Assembly (NCBI GenBank): GCA_019429205.1
Contig: JAHYIT010000021.1
Coordinates: forward strand, 1-51,905
Source: Mariniphaga sp.
GTDB lineage: Bacteria > Bacteroidota > Bacteroidia > Bacteroidales > Prolixibacteraceae
Direction of reading: 5' to 3'
DNA: 51,905 nucleotides
Shown here in pieces: positions 35,032 through 43,975 of the stretch. Every line of letters begins with the position of its first letter. Positions within the stretch are counted from its first letter, which is position 1. Below the pieces are notes generated by a model. That model ran no database searches. It had not been told where the DNA came from and saw only the letters and a program-made list of their open reading frames with translations. The translations under genes were made by a program, and so were the position numbers.

Positions 35032-35871
35032 TTAATTGATTTTGCTGATTGATTTTTTTATTGCCCGGTTTAATTTTCCGGAAACAAGCCCCTCGGAATC
35101 AATTTCACATTCCTCAAAACCAATGGAAGAAAATTTTTCAGTAACCTGGTCTTTAAGTAAAAGCAGCTGACCAAGTTGATTTTGGGGCACTTCAATTTTC
35201 CCGACAGAATCGTAATGCCTGACTCTCACTTCATTGAATCCCAGCCCATTCAGGAAATCTTCAGCTTCTTCTATCTGCTGCAATTTTTTATAGGTCACCA
35301 CATGGTTGTAAGGAATTCGGGAACTCAGGCACGGACTGGCAGGTTTATCCCAATTGGGTAAATTAAAATACCTTGCAAGTTGCCTTAACTCATCTTTGGT
35401 CAGTTTGCAATCGGCCAGGGGTGAGCCAATTTTGTACTTTGATGCAGCCTGAAGTCCGGGGCGGTAATCACCAAAATCATCAAAATTGGTTCCGTTCAGT
35501 GCATCAAAATCGGGATATTTTTCTAAAATTTTACTCAAATCACTGTAAAGATGCTCCTTACAGAAATAACACCGGTTTATCGGGTTTTGATTGTACCGTT
35601 CATCCAATAATTCATTGGTTTTGATGACCTCCAGCTGAATTTCAAATTGCCGGCAGATGGACCGGGCCAGCTCAAAATCTTTTTTCTTCAAACTTTCAGA
35701 ATTGGAAATTACTCCAATGGCATTGTTCTTCCCCTGAAATTTTCTGGCAAGGAATAACACCAGTGTGGAGTCAATACCTCCGGAAAAAGCCACTATTGAT
35801 CCTTTTCGCCCGGAATACCATTCTTCAAGCTTCTCCAATTTGAATTTTAAATCTTCTGAAATCACATACAT
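35032..35871 (-). CDS. larE: ATP-dependent sulfur transferase LarE
   Basis: Encodes 279 residues of the PP-loop superfamily. The ATP site is VAFSGGIDSTLVLFLARK. Cysteines stand at 101 and 104 (NRCYFCKEH) and 181 (PASPCLSSRIPY). LarE adenylates and thiolates P2CMN to give the dithio cofactor precursor. Some LarE enzymes give up their own Cys sulfur; others hold a [4Fe-4S] cluster by three Cys. The three-Cys layout here would suit the cluster type, but I could not align it. First gene of the larE-larC-larB-transporter operon. Confidence 0.94.
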   Translation of the reverse strand: MYVISEDLKFKLEKLEEWYSGRKGSIVAFSGGIDSTLVLFLARKFQGKNNAIGVISNSESLKKKDFELARSICRQFEIQLEVIKTNELLDERYNQNPINRCYFCKEHLYSDLSKILEKYPDFDALNGTNFDDFGDYRPGLQAASKYKIGSPLADCKLTKDELRQLARYFNLPNWDKPASPCLSSRIPYNHVVTYKKLQQIEEAEDFLNGLGFNEVRVRHYDSVGKIEVPQNQLGQLLLLKDQVTEKFSSIGFEECEIDSEGLVSGKLNRAIKKSISKIN

Positions 35872-36036
35872 AGGCGTTTAAATTAATGGTTCCCATATCA
35901 ATCATCATCTACCTCATCCGAAAAAGGAAACCTTTTTTAATAAATGAATCGTCAATACTTAGTAACACCATTTTCGAAAATAATAACACCTCAAACATAA
36001 TAAATGTTTTTAAACCTGCTATACTAAAAATTCATG

Positions 36037-36044
36037 TAATTTTG
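36037..36044 (+). promoter_or_regulatory. Putative -7 element TAATTTTG
   Basis: Exact TAnnTTTG match 18 bp upstream of the miaB ATG at 36063. It lies inside the longer open frame and thereby supports the shorter start. Confidence 0.5.
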
Positions 36045-36062
36045 TTGCCTTATTTAAATCGG

Positions 36063-37403
36063 ATGCAGCAAAAGAAATTGTATATAGAAACATACGGTTG
36101 CCAGATGAATGTGGCCGACAGCGAGGTGGTGGCTGCTATCTTACAGGAAAGGCAATACAAGCTGGTGCAAACTGTGGAAGAGGCCGATGCGGTTTTTCTG
36201 AATACCTGCTCTGTGCGTGATAACGCCGAACAAAAAATTTGGGGAAGGCTGAATTTTTACCAGAGTTTAAAAAAGAAAAATAAGAACCTGGTGGTGGGTG
36301 TGATAGGCTGCATGGCCGAACGTGTGGGGGAAGAGTTCCTGGAAAAAGGCAAAGCCGATTTGGTTGCCGGACCTGATGCGTACCGCGATTTGCCTTATTT
36401 GATGGATAAAGTTGAAAGTGGCGAAAAAGCAGCAAACACAGAACTTTCCACTGTTGAAACGTACGATAAAATTACTCCGGTAAGAATTGCCGACAAAGCC
36501 ATCTCGGGTTTTGTGAGTATTACCCGCGGATGCAATAATTTCTGTACATACTGCATTGTTCCATACACACGTGGCCGTGAGCGCAGCCGCGATCCGCAGG
36601 ATATCCTGAACGAAGTGCGCGATTTGGCCGCAAAAAACTACAGGGAAGTCACCCTGCTGGGGCAAAATGTTAATTCTTATAAATGGCTGCCCGAAGGCCA
36701 AAGAAAACCGGTGCGGTTTTGGGATTTACTGGGAATGGTAGCAGAAACCGACCCTAAAATGCGAATTCGGTTTACTACTTCCCATCCTAAAGACATGTCG
36801 GACAAAGTGTTGCGTAAAATGGCCGAATACCAAAACATTTGCAAACACATTCACCTGCCGGTGCAATCGGGAAGTTCGCGGATTTTGAAACTAATGAACC
36901 GGAAATACGACCGGGAGTGGTACCTTGACCGCATTGCAGCCATCCGAAGTATTTTACCCGGATGCGGTCTGTCAACTGATATTTTCACCGGCTTTTGCAC
37001 TGAAACTGAAGAAAACCATGCACAAACACTTTCACTCATGGAAGAAGTAAAATTCGACATGGCGTTCATGTTTAAATACTCTGAACGACCTGGCACATGG
37101 GCTGCCAACAAACTGGAAGATGATGTGCCCGAAGACACAAAACTCAGGCGACTGAATGAAGTGATTCAATTGCAGAACAAACATTCACTGAAAAACAACC
37201 GGAGCGATATTGGTAAAAGTTTTGAAGTGCTGGTGGAAGGAGTTTCCAAAAAATCGGACATGGAACTTTTTGGCCGGACATCGCAAAATAAAGTGGCAGT
37301 ATTTCCCAAAGAAAATTATAAAAAAGGCGATTTTGTTACCGTTAAAATTAAAGGTGCGACTTCGGCAACTCTAATAGGTAAAAATAATGATCCCGCCTGT
37401 TAG
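36063..37403 (+). CDS. miaB: tRNA-2-methylthio-N6-dimethylallyladenosine synthase
   Basis: Encodes 446 residues from ATG 36063. Order: methylthiotransferase N-terminal domain (KLYIETYGCQMNVADSEVV with its first cluster Cys; NTCSVRDNAEQKIWGRL; GVIGCMAERV), radical-SAM domain with the CxxxCxxC triad (ITRGCNNFCTYCIVPYTRGR) and C-terminal TRAM domain (from about KNNRSDIGKSFEVLVEG). Two [4Fe-4S] clusters carry out methylthiolation of A37 of tRNAs. The frame extends upstream to 35886, but those 59 codons have no similarity to the family and include the promoter element. The stop is 5 bp from the convergent mrpG stop. Confidence 0.96.
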   Translation: MQQKKLYIETYGCQMNVADSEVVAAILQERQYKLVQTVEEADAVFLNTCSVRDNAEQKIWGRLNFYQSLKKKNKNLVVGVIGCMAERVGEEFLEKGKADLVAGPDAYRDLPYLMDKVESGEKAANTELSTVETYDKITPVRIADKAISGFVSITRGCNNFCTYCIVPYTRGRERSRDPQDILNEVRDLAAKNYREVTLLGQNVNSYKWLPEGQRKPVRFWDLLGMVAETDPKMRIRFTTSHPKDMSDKVLRKMAEYQNICKHIHLPVQSGSSRILKLMNRKYDREWYLDRIAAIRSILPGCGLSTDIFTGFCTETEENHAQTLSLMEEVKFDMAFMFKYSERPGTWAANKLEDDVPEDTKLRRLNEVIQLQNKHSLKNNRSDIGKSFEVLVEGVSKKSDMELFGRTSQNKVAVFPKENYKKGDFVTVKIKGATSATLIGKNNDPAC

Positions 37404-37408
37404 CTTTG

Positions 37409-37717
37409 CTATAACTCAGTTATCTTTTTTTCACTGTCATCCTTATCCTTTTCCTGAAATGATTTTATAATGGCATGTGCAGCCAGGGGAGCAGTCAGGT
37501 AAATAAAAAAAATCACAAACAGACTTTTAATATAAACCATAGGTGTGTTAAAAAAAATCGATACTCCAATCAGCATTAAAAATATTCCGAATGAAGGCGC
37601 CTTTGTGGCTGCATGAAGCCGGCTGTACAAATCTTTTAAACGAATTAACCCGATGGATGCAATTAATATAAAAAAAGATCCTGCAAGTAAAAATATTGAT
37701 ATAATTACATTATCCAT
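37409..37717 (-). CDS. mrpG: Mrp Na+/H+ antiporter subunit G
   Basis: Encodes 102 residues, three membrane segments. SFFILIASIGLIRLKDLYSR followed by LHAATKAPSFGIFLMLIGV is the conserved MnhG/PhaG block. Last gene of the operon; overlaps mrpF by 8 bp. Confidence 0.94.
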   Translation of the reverse strand: MDNVIISIFLLAGSFFILIASIGLIRLKDLYSRLHAATKAPSFGIFLMLIGVSIFFNTPMVYIKSLFVIFFIYLTAPLAAHAIIKSFQEKDKDDSEKKITEL

Positions 37718-37985
37718 ATCTGTGTTTTAAATAAGTTGAAACAGCAACTGTACCAATAAAAGAAATGAGTGAAATTATAACCGGCAAATCAAGATAAATG
37801 GCTTTGTTTACCATAATACTGTAAGTCAGTATAAAAGCCATAACTATTACAGCAATAACATCCATGGCTGCAATGCGGTCATTAACAGAAGGCCCCCTTA
37901 AAAGCCGCACAAAAGCCAAAACCAGGGCAGCCAGCAAAAAGGAGAATGTAATAATTAAAACTACGATTGATATATTGTATTCCAT
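37710..37985 (-). CDS. mrpF: Mrp antiporter subunit F
   Basis: Encodes 91 residues, three membrane segments. FVRLLRGPSVNDRIAAMDVI is the MnhF/PhaF signature. It sits between mrpE (3-bp gap) and mrpG. Confidence 0.94.
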   Translation of the reverse strand: MEYNISIVVLIITFSFLLAALVLAFVRLLRGPSVNDRIAAMDVIAVIVMAFILTYSIMVNKAIYLDLPVIISLISFIGTVAVSTYLKHRYG

Positions 37986-37988
37986 AAT

Positions 37989-38321
37989 TTAACTGGTTAT
38001 CCGTTTAATTTTTTCCTGCATTTTATAAAACTCGTTCAGCATAATTTCATCCGTTTTATAATACAAAACATGCACCCGAACTATTTTTTTATCTTCACTA
38101 ATATCCATGCTAATAGTTCCCGGAGTCATGGAAAGCAGATTACTGAAAAGCAACAAACCAAAATCAGTTTCCAGCCTTACCGGTATTTCCATAAAAGCCG
38201 GTTTCATATGAATTTTGGGAGTTAAAATGTCCCATGCAATATAAACATTGGCCTTTACCAGGTTAAACAGGTAAAAACCTATAAATTCCAGTGTATAATA
38301 TATCCTTTTAATAATTTTCAT
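37989..38321 (-). CDS. mrpE: Mrp antiporter subunit E (short)
   Basis: Encodes 110 residues, shorter than the roughly 160-residue MrpE of Bacillus. The N-terminal membrane region FIGFYLFNLVKANVYIAWDI is followed by the MnhE soluble core (LETDFGLLLFSNLLSMTPGT, then RVHVLYYKTDE). The missing part is the N-terminal membrane hairpin. Its start overlaps the mrpD end by 4 bp. Confidence 0.9.
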   Translation of the reverse strand: MKIIKRIYYTLEFIGFYLFNLVKANVYIAWDILTPKIHMKPAFMEIPVRLETDFGLLLFSNLLSMTPGTISMDISEDKKIVRVHVLYYKTDEIMLNEFYKMQEKIKRITS

Positions 38322-39811
38322 AGTTTAATTCCTTTTAAAACAGTTTCGATGTATAAATCAGGATTGATAAGCTGATTAGCAGCTTCCATGGTGTAGCCAA
38401 AAACATACATGGCAAAAATTCCCATTAAAATACTAACAATCCCAAGCAAAACTGAAGGAAAGTATTCAGCAAAACTGAAAGAATAACTTCTGCCTGGATT
38501 TCCGTTTCCGGGTTGTTTTTTCAAAAAGGCTTCGTTCCATATTTTTATCATGGAATAAAGTGTGAGCATTGCGGTAAAAATTGCTACTGCCGTAATCACA
38601 TAATTGCCGTTTTCAATGCCTGCTTTTATTAAAATAAATTTGGCGAAGAACCCCGAAATGGGTGGAACGCCGGCCAGTGCAAAAGCAGGAATCATAAAAA
38701 GAATTGCCGTAAGCGGACTCTCTTTAAATAAACCTCCAATTTCTTTCAGCTCAAAAGTTCCCCGGGCTTTGTTTATCATGCCAGAAACCAGGAATGTATT
38801 TGTTTTGGCAATCATATTATGCAGGGTAAAAAATATTGCCCCGGCAATAGCCAGTGGGGTGAAAATTCCGAGTCCCATTATCATGTAACCTATCTGGCTG
38901 ATAATATGATAGGAAAGGATGCGCCGGGTTTCGTAATGCGCAGCAGCTGCCAAACCTCCGGCAACCATTGTAAATCCTGCAACAACCAGTAATATTTGAT
39001 GCCAAAATTGGGGGTCGTGCACAAAAAACAACGTAAAAAACCGAATGAAGGTGTAAACACCTACTTTGGTAAGCAATCCTGCAAAAAGAGAAGAAATGGT
39101 AATATTAGGTGTGTGATACGACGCTGGCAACCAAAAATAGAGCGGAAATACAGCAGCCTTAATTCCGAAGGCGATAAAAAACAAAACAGCAGATGTATTC
39201 ATCAGAATCGCCTGGTCGTCATTTTTTAAAATTTCTGCCAGGTGCGCCATATTCAGGGTGCCTGTTTTTCCGTAAAGCAAACCCACTCCTGCAAGAAAAA
39301 GAAGTGAACCAACCAGGTTAAGTGCCAGGTATTTAATTCCTCCTTCGAGTTGATCTTTTGAACGCCCCATGGTTATAAGCACAAAAGATGACATGAGCAT
39401 CACTTCAAACCATACAAAAAGGTTGAATACATCTCCGGTAACAAAAGCACCGTTCATTCCCATGGCAAGCCCGAAAAAGAAGATAAAAAAACGGTTGATA
39501 TTTATGGAATCAGGTAAAAAATTAAGGGCATAAACTGCTATGACAAAAAGAATGATTGCCGAAACAACAAGCATAAGGGCACTCAGGTAATCTACCACAA
39601 GGGTAATTCCAAAGGGTGCTTCCCAGCCTCCCATTTGGATGGCCAGAACTCCATGTTTTTGAACAAACACAAATAAAACAACGGTAAGCAGCAGGAGTAA
39701 TCCCGAAGCAACCGGACCCAACCAGCGCGCAAGTTTATCAGACCGGCAAACAAGCATGCCGATAATAAGCACAAACGGTATTAATATGGGAAGTGCAACG
39801 AGTGTAATCAT
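38318..39811 (-). CDS. mrpD: Mrp antiporter subunit D
   Basis: Encodes 497 residues with about fourteen membrane segments, of the NuoL/M/N proton-pumping family. GDVFNLFVWFEVMLMSSFVL carries the conserved Glu, and AAVFPLYFWLPASYHTPNIT, YHIISQIGYMIMGLG and ALAGVPPISGFFAKFILIKA are standard antiporter blocks with the conserved Lys and His. Overlaps mrpC by 1 bp and mrpE by 4 bp. Confidence 0.96.
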   Translation of the reverse strand: MITLVALPILIPFVLIIGMLVCRSDKLARWLGPVASGLLLLLTVVLFVFVQKHGVLAIQMGGWEAPFGITLVVDYLSALMLVVSAIILFVIAVYALNFLPDSININRFFIFFFGLAMGMNGAFVTGDVFNLFVWFEVMLMSSFVLITMGRSKDQLEGGIKYLALNLVGSLLFLAGVGLLYGKTGTLNMAHLAEILKNDDQAILMNTSAVLFFIAFGIKAAVFPLYFWLPASYHTPNITISSLFAGLLTKVGVYTFIRFFTLFFVHDPQFWHQILLVVAGFTMVAGGLAAAAHYETRRILSYHIISQIGYMIMGLGIFTPLAIAGAIFFTLHNMIAKTNTFLVSGMINKARGTFELKEIGGLFKESPLTAILFMIPAFALAGVPPISGFFAKFILIKAGIENGNYVITAVAIFTAMLTLYSMIKIWNEAFLKKQPGNGNPGRSYSFSFAEYFPSVLLGIVSILMGIFAMYVFGYTMEAANQLINPDLYIETVLKGIKL

Positions 39812-40155
39812 CAGTTGTCAGTTTTTTTTAGCTGATCAAGATCATCAGTACCGGTTAATTCAAAAAATTTATATTTAAGGGCAAGGGTGAAAACCACAAT
39901 TCCCAGGCCTATTACAATAGCAGTAAGCACCAGTGCTTGTGGAAGCGGATCGGCCATTACCTCAGCATTTATTTTTTCGCCGTCAACAAAAACCGGGCTG
40001 CCAGAAACCAAACCTGCCGAAAGAAACACAAGCAAATTTGTTGCATTGCTCATAAAAATCAACCCAATTATAAACTTTAGTATGCTGCGCCGGAGCATAA
40101 GATAAACCCCTGCTGTGTATAAAATTCCAACAACTATGGCTAAAACTATTTCCAT
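39811..40155 (-). CDS. mrpC: Mrp antiporter subunit C
   Basis: Encodes 114 residues, three membrane segments, related to NuoK. YTAGVYLMLRRSILKFIIGL, MSNATNLLVFLSAGL and DPLPQALVLTAIVIGLGIVV are diagnostic of MnhC. Overlaps mrpB and mrpD by 1 bp each. Confidence 0.96.
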   Translation of the reverse strand: MEIVLAIVVGILYTAGVYLMLRRSILKFIIGLIFMSNATNLLVFLSAGLVSGSPVFVDGEKINAEVMADPLPQALVLTAIVIGLGIVVFTLALKYKFFELTGTDDLDQLKKTDN

Positions 40156-40571
40156 TATCTTTTTTGTGTTAAAGAAAAAATAAACATTAATGTTACTCCA
40201 ATTACGGTAAAAAACACACCTATATCAAACAGCAAAGGTGAACCAAGTTTTAATTCACCAACAAGCGGAAGCGATATTTTTAACCAAACACCAGACATAA
40301 TGGTTTCACCCAAAAGTAATGAAGGGAAAAAACTCAAAACAATGACAAATAATCCTCCGGCAATCAGCCACTCGGGAAAATTCTGCAAGCGTTCTTTTAT
40401 TCTAAAGGTGTCATAAGCAAAACCATTGTAAACAATTGCCAAACCGGCCATTAAACCACCTATAAACCCACCTCCGGGTGAGTTGTGCCCCCTGATAAGC
40501 GCCAGAACGGCAAATACAATAAATAACCATTTCAGGTATTTTGCCGCCAATTGTAAAATTACCGAATTCAT
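40155..40571 (-). CDS. mrpB: Mrp antiporter subunit B
   Basis: Encodes 138 residues, four membrane segments. The conserved LIRGHNSPGGGFIGGLMAGL is the MnhB motif, and PLLFDIGVFFTVIGVTLMFI closes the protein. Its start overlaps the mrpA end by 4 bp. Confidence 0.96.
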   Translation of the reverse strand: MNSVILQLAAKYLKWLFIVFAVLALIRGHNSPGGGFIGGLMAGLAIVYNGFAYDTFRIKERLQNFPEWLIAGGLFVIVLSFFPSLLLGETIMSGVWLKISLPLVGELKLGSPLLFDIGVFFTVIGVTLMFIFSLTQKR

Positions 40572-42874
40572 AACTTTTTGTTTTTAGTTTTCAAAAGGAG
40601 AAAAACACCAGTGGCTGCAATGGTAAGCACTGTAACTTCTCCAAGTGTATCGAGTGCCCTGAAATCAACCAGAATTACATTCACTACATTCTCACCAAAA
40701 GCTTTGTTGTAACTGTTTTCAACAAAAAAATCGGAAATGGTGGGATTAAGATTAACATTCACTGCTTTTATTGCCAGAATAGTCATTACTGATCCAAAAC
40801 TTAGTGCAATAAAAAAATCGCGTAACCGGGTGCGCTTAGACGATAAAACAGCAAAGCGAGGCAGTTTTTGCAAAATGGCCATAAACATAACCAAAGTAAG
40901 AGTTTCAACCAATATTTGTGTGATGGCCAAATCGATGGCACTGTAATACATAAAAATCAGTGATATACCATAACCTGCCACGCCCATTGAAATAATGGTT
41001 ACAATACGGGACCTCGATACGGCACTTGTTATGGCTGCCCCCAGAATAACAACCGCCAATCCTGAAATATAAAAAGGGTTAAGGGAAAAAGACAGATCAA
41101 ATTCCCACGACCGGATGACAAAAACCTGAAACCACAACAATAATGAAGTAAAAACAAAAATGGTTAAAATATAATAGCGATGATATCCATGCTGGACAAT
41201 TTTGGTTTTAAATTGAGCAACCTGCACAAATTTATTCATCACCCAGGCAAATACTTCATCCAGTTCAATTGAAAAAATCACGCTGTTGACTTTGCGCCAG
41301 GTTTCAAGCAACTTTTTCTTTTTTAACATGGCCCAATAAAGTACCACTCCAAGGAAAACGGTTAAAAGGCTTAAAAATAAAACCTGGTTAAATCCATGCC
41401 ATAATTTTAACTTAACATCAATCATTTCACTGGAAACTACGCCCAGCGCCGGTTTTATAACAGCAGTTCCCAGGTTTCCGGGAAATAATCCCAGAACAAG
41501 GCTGAGCAACACCAGTATTCCGGGACCTATTAAAAATGCTGCACCCTTTTCATTCGGTGTTTTCCCGAATGTGTTAGGTTTCCCAAGAAACACTTTACGG
41601 GCAAAAAACAGAGAAACAGCCACCATAAACACATTGGAAGTTACGCCCAAAATCAGCACTAACGATGCAATGCCGGGAGACTGTACTTTCGCTTCATAAA
41701 TCAATTCCTTCCCCAAAAATCCCAGCAAAGGCGGCAATCCGGCCATAGAAAGCAGGGCAAGCAAGGCAATAACAAATGTGAATGGCATGTATTTTACAAG
41801 ACCTCCAAGTTTTGATAATTCCCGGGTTCCCGTTTTTTTTTCAATTAAGCCCGCCACCATAAAAAGAGTGGCCTTGTAAAAAGCATGAATGAATAAAAAG
41901 AGCATGGCTGCCTTTATGGATTCACTGGTATTTATTCCCAAAAGCAGCACCAGTACTCCCAATGCATTTATGGTCGTGTAGGCCAGAATTCCTTTTAAAT
42001 CGGTTTGGGTAATGGCAAAATAAGAACCGGTGAGCATGGTAATTACACCAATCAGCGAAATGATGTAAATCCACTCGTTTGTTCCACCCAATACAGGGCT
42101 CAACCTGGCAAGAAGAAAAACACCTGCCTTTACCATGGTGGCAGAATGCAGGTACGAACTTACCGGTGCCGGCGCCTGCATGGCCCCGGGCAACCAAAAA
42201 TGAAAAGGGAATTGTGCCGATTTGGTAAAAACACCAAGCAGAATCAGCAATAGCCCCGGAAGGTAAAAATTACTTTGCCTGATGGATTCAGCACCATTTA
42301 TCCAGTCCTGAAGCGAATAACTGTCAACAACACTTCCTAAAAGAATAATGCCAGCCAGCATGGCCAGCCCCCCAAAACCGGTAATATATAACGACTGAAA
42401 TGCAGCTTTCCGGGCAGATTCCTTTTCATGAAAAAAGCTGATTAAAAAATAGGACAGAAAACTGGTTAATTCCCAGAAAATAAATAGTTGAATCAGATTG
42501 GCCGACAATACCAAACCAAGCATAGCGGCGCTGAAAAGCATGAGGTACAGGTAAAATTTATCGGTTCCTTCATAACTTTTCATATAAGCTTTGGCATACA
42601 GAAAAATGAGTGCGCCAATGCCGGTAACCAGCAAGGCAAAAACCATGGTCAGTCCATCGAGTAAAAATTCAAAATTCAGGCCCAATGCCGGAATCCATTC
42701 TAAAAATATGTATTTGGCTTCGGCGGTAGTAATTTCAGGAATCCGGGCTGCGAAATAAACAAATGCAACCACCTGAACTGCGCTTAAAACAAGGGCCTTT
42801 TGCTTTTTAAGCCAGCCTGGCAAAATAAAAATAGCCAAAGATGAAATCAAAAAAAGTAGAAGTATATACTGCAT
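40568..42874 (-). CDS. mrpA: Mrp antiporter subunit A
   Basis: Encodes 768 residues with about twenty membrane segments. The N-terminal part is NuoL-like (LFIFWELTSFLSYFLISFFH with the conserved Glu; FPFHFWLPGAMQAPAPVSSY; HSATMVKAGVFLLARL). The C-terminal part holds the DUF4040/MbhD block (SAIDLAITQILVETLTLVMF) and an MbhE-like end (VNVILVDFRALDTLGEVTVL). That is the complete single-chain MrpA layout. It overlaps the upstream universal stress protein by 1 bp, so translation is probably coupled. Role: Na+ export against protons for pH and salt tolerance. Confidence 0.96.
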   Translation of the reverse strand: MQYILLLFLISSLAIFILPGWLKKQKALVLSAVQVVAFVYFAARIPEITTAEAKYIFLEWIPALGLNFEFLLDGLTMVFALLVTGIGALIFLYAKAYMKSYEGTDKFYLYLMLFSAAMLGLVLSANLIQLFIFWELTSFLSYFLISFFHEKESARKAAFQSLYITGFGGLAMLAGIILLGSVVDSYSLQDWINGAESIRQSNFYLPGLLLILLGVFTKSAQFPFHFWLPGAMQAPAPVSSYLHSATMVKAGVFLLARLSPVLGGTNEWIYIISLIGVITMLTGSYFAITQTDLKGILAYTTINALGVLVLLLGINTSESIKAAMLFLFIHAFYKATLFMVAGLIEKKTGTRELSKLGGLVKYMPFTFVIALLALLSMAGLPPLLGFLGKELIYEAKVQSPGIASLVLILGVTSNVFMVAVSLFFARKVFLGKPNTFGKTPNEKGAAFLIGPGILVLLSLVLGLFPGNLGTAVIKPALGVVSSEMIDVKLKLWHGFNQVLFLSLLTVFLGVVLYWAMLKKKKLLETWRKVNSVIFSIELDEVFAWVMNKFVQVAQFKTKIVQHGYHRYYILTIFVFTSLLLWFQVFVIRSWEFDLSFSLNPFYISGLAVVILGAAITSAVSRSRIVTIISMGVAGYGISLIFMYYSAIDLAITQILVETLTLVMFMAILQKLPRFAVLSSKRTRLRDFFIALSFGSVMTILAIKAVNVNLNPTISDFFVENSYNKAFGENVVNVILVDFRALDTLGEVTVLTIAATGVFLLLKTKNKKL

Positions 42875-43800
42875 TATTTTGATTTTGATTTTTTAACTAA
42901 AACACCTAAAGGATCTATCAGTTCTTTGAAAAAGGGCTCAAAATCAAGGTTTTTTGAAACAGACGTAATGCTTAAAATTGAAATTTTCGACAAATTCATG
43001 ATATGATGCGCAAATGCCCCGATATAATTGTCGTAGGTATATCCCTCCTGGTGGGTCATCAAAAGAATCATACCTGCATCAACTTCGCCGGCATACTGGA
43101 GAACTCTTTTAAAAGGCGGAACTTCAGATCGTTTATAAAGCTTCATTTTACAGGTAACTCCATTAAGCTCAAGTGCATTTTTGGCTTCTTTCAACTTTTT
43201 ATAAATACGGCTTTCTTTCTTTTTTATACCGCCAACCAAAACAGAAACCAAATGAATTACAGCATTGTACTCCAAACCATAATAAAGTGCTGCAGATAAT
43301 TGTTCACCGGTTTTTTTAGTTAAATCCAGCGGAACAACAATATTTTCTTTCATTCCCGAAATATCACCTTTAAGGGTTAGCACCGGCACTTTAGATTTTA
43401 AGGTAACATGGTAAACCGTTGTTCCAAGTTCATCTTCAGCATTTCCACACTGGTGATTCTCACCGAGTATTATCATGTTGGCACCCCATTGTTCTGACGT
43501 GCTTAATATTTTTTCATAAGGTTTTCCATTTTCTACTTTGGTGCCCGCAATAATTCCCGGTATTTTATTTTTCAATTCTGCGGCCAGTTCATCCAGTTTT
43601 TCTTTGGCCTGTTCAGTAATTTTCACCAGATTATCACTGTCTGAAAAGAACTGTGCCAGCAAACCGGGTGTGTAAATCACTTTTAGCAAAAGTATTTCTG
43701 CATTTACTTTCCGCGCCAACACTCCGGCATAATTTAAAGCTTGAACCGAAGGTGAATTAAAATCAACAGGTACAAGAATTTTTTTTATCGTATTTTCCAT
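42874..43800 (-). CDS. Tandem universal stress protein
   Basis: Encodes 308 residues with two UspA domains (about 6-145 and 150-290). Opening strands IKKILVPVDFNSPSVQALNY and, in domain two, ENIVVPLDLTKKTGEQLSAA are typical. The nucleotide-binding loop looks altered: domain one has MIILGENHQCGNAEDELGTT, domain two MILLMTHQEGYTYDNYIGAF, neither a clean G-2x-G-9x-G(S/T). It is the first gene of the Mrp operon and overlaps mrpA by 1 bp, suggesting that it senses or regulates the antiporter (inference). It is divergent from the CMD gene at 43976. The 175-bp spacer holds only near-consensus promoter elements. Confidence 0.9.
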   Translation of the reverse strand: MENTIKKILVPVDFNSPSVQALNYAGVLARKVNAEILLLKVIYTPGLLAQFFSDSDNLVKITEQAKEKLDELAAELKNKIPGIIAGTKVENGKPYEKILSTSEQWGANMIILGENHQCGNAEDELGTTVYHVTLKSKVPVLTLKGDISGMKENIVVPLDLTKKTGEQLSAALYYGLEYNAVIHLVSVLVGGIKKKESRIYKKLKEAKNALELNGVTCKMKLYKRSEVPPFKRVLQYAGEVDAGMILLMTHQEGYTYDNYIGAFAHHIMNLSKISILSITSVSKNLDFEPFFKELIDPLGVLVKKSKSK

Positions 43801-43975
43801 AATATTTTCATATTAATATCCATCAGAATTTCAATTCCCAGAACAACGTTTTACGCAAATGGTTTGCTGTACATACACAATTTTCGAAGATAAATAAAAA
43901 AAGAAATGGGAGATAATTATTGAACCAATTTCATTACTTTGCAACTGTAATAAAAACATTTTTATTGATTTCAGA

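Noticed and set aside
35921-35937. Short hairpin AAAAAGG / CCTTTTT upstream of miaB
   Set aside because: Seven pairs, mostly A-T, with a 3-base loop; no gene ends there in the right direction, so a terminator is not supported.
35886-36062. Upstream ATG that would extend MiaB by 59 residues
   Set aside because: The extension has no family similarity and contains the TAATTTTG promoter element; the ATG at 36063 gives the canonical MiaB start.
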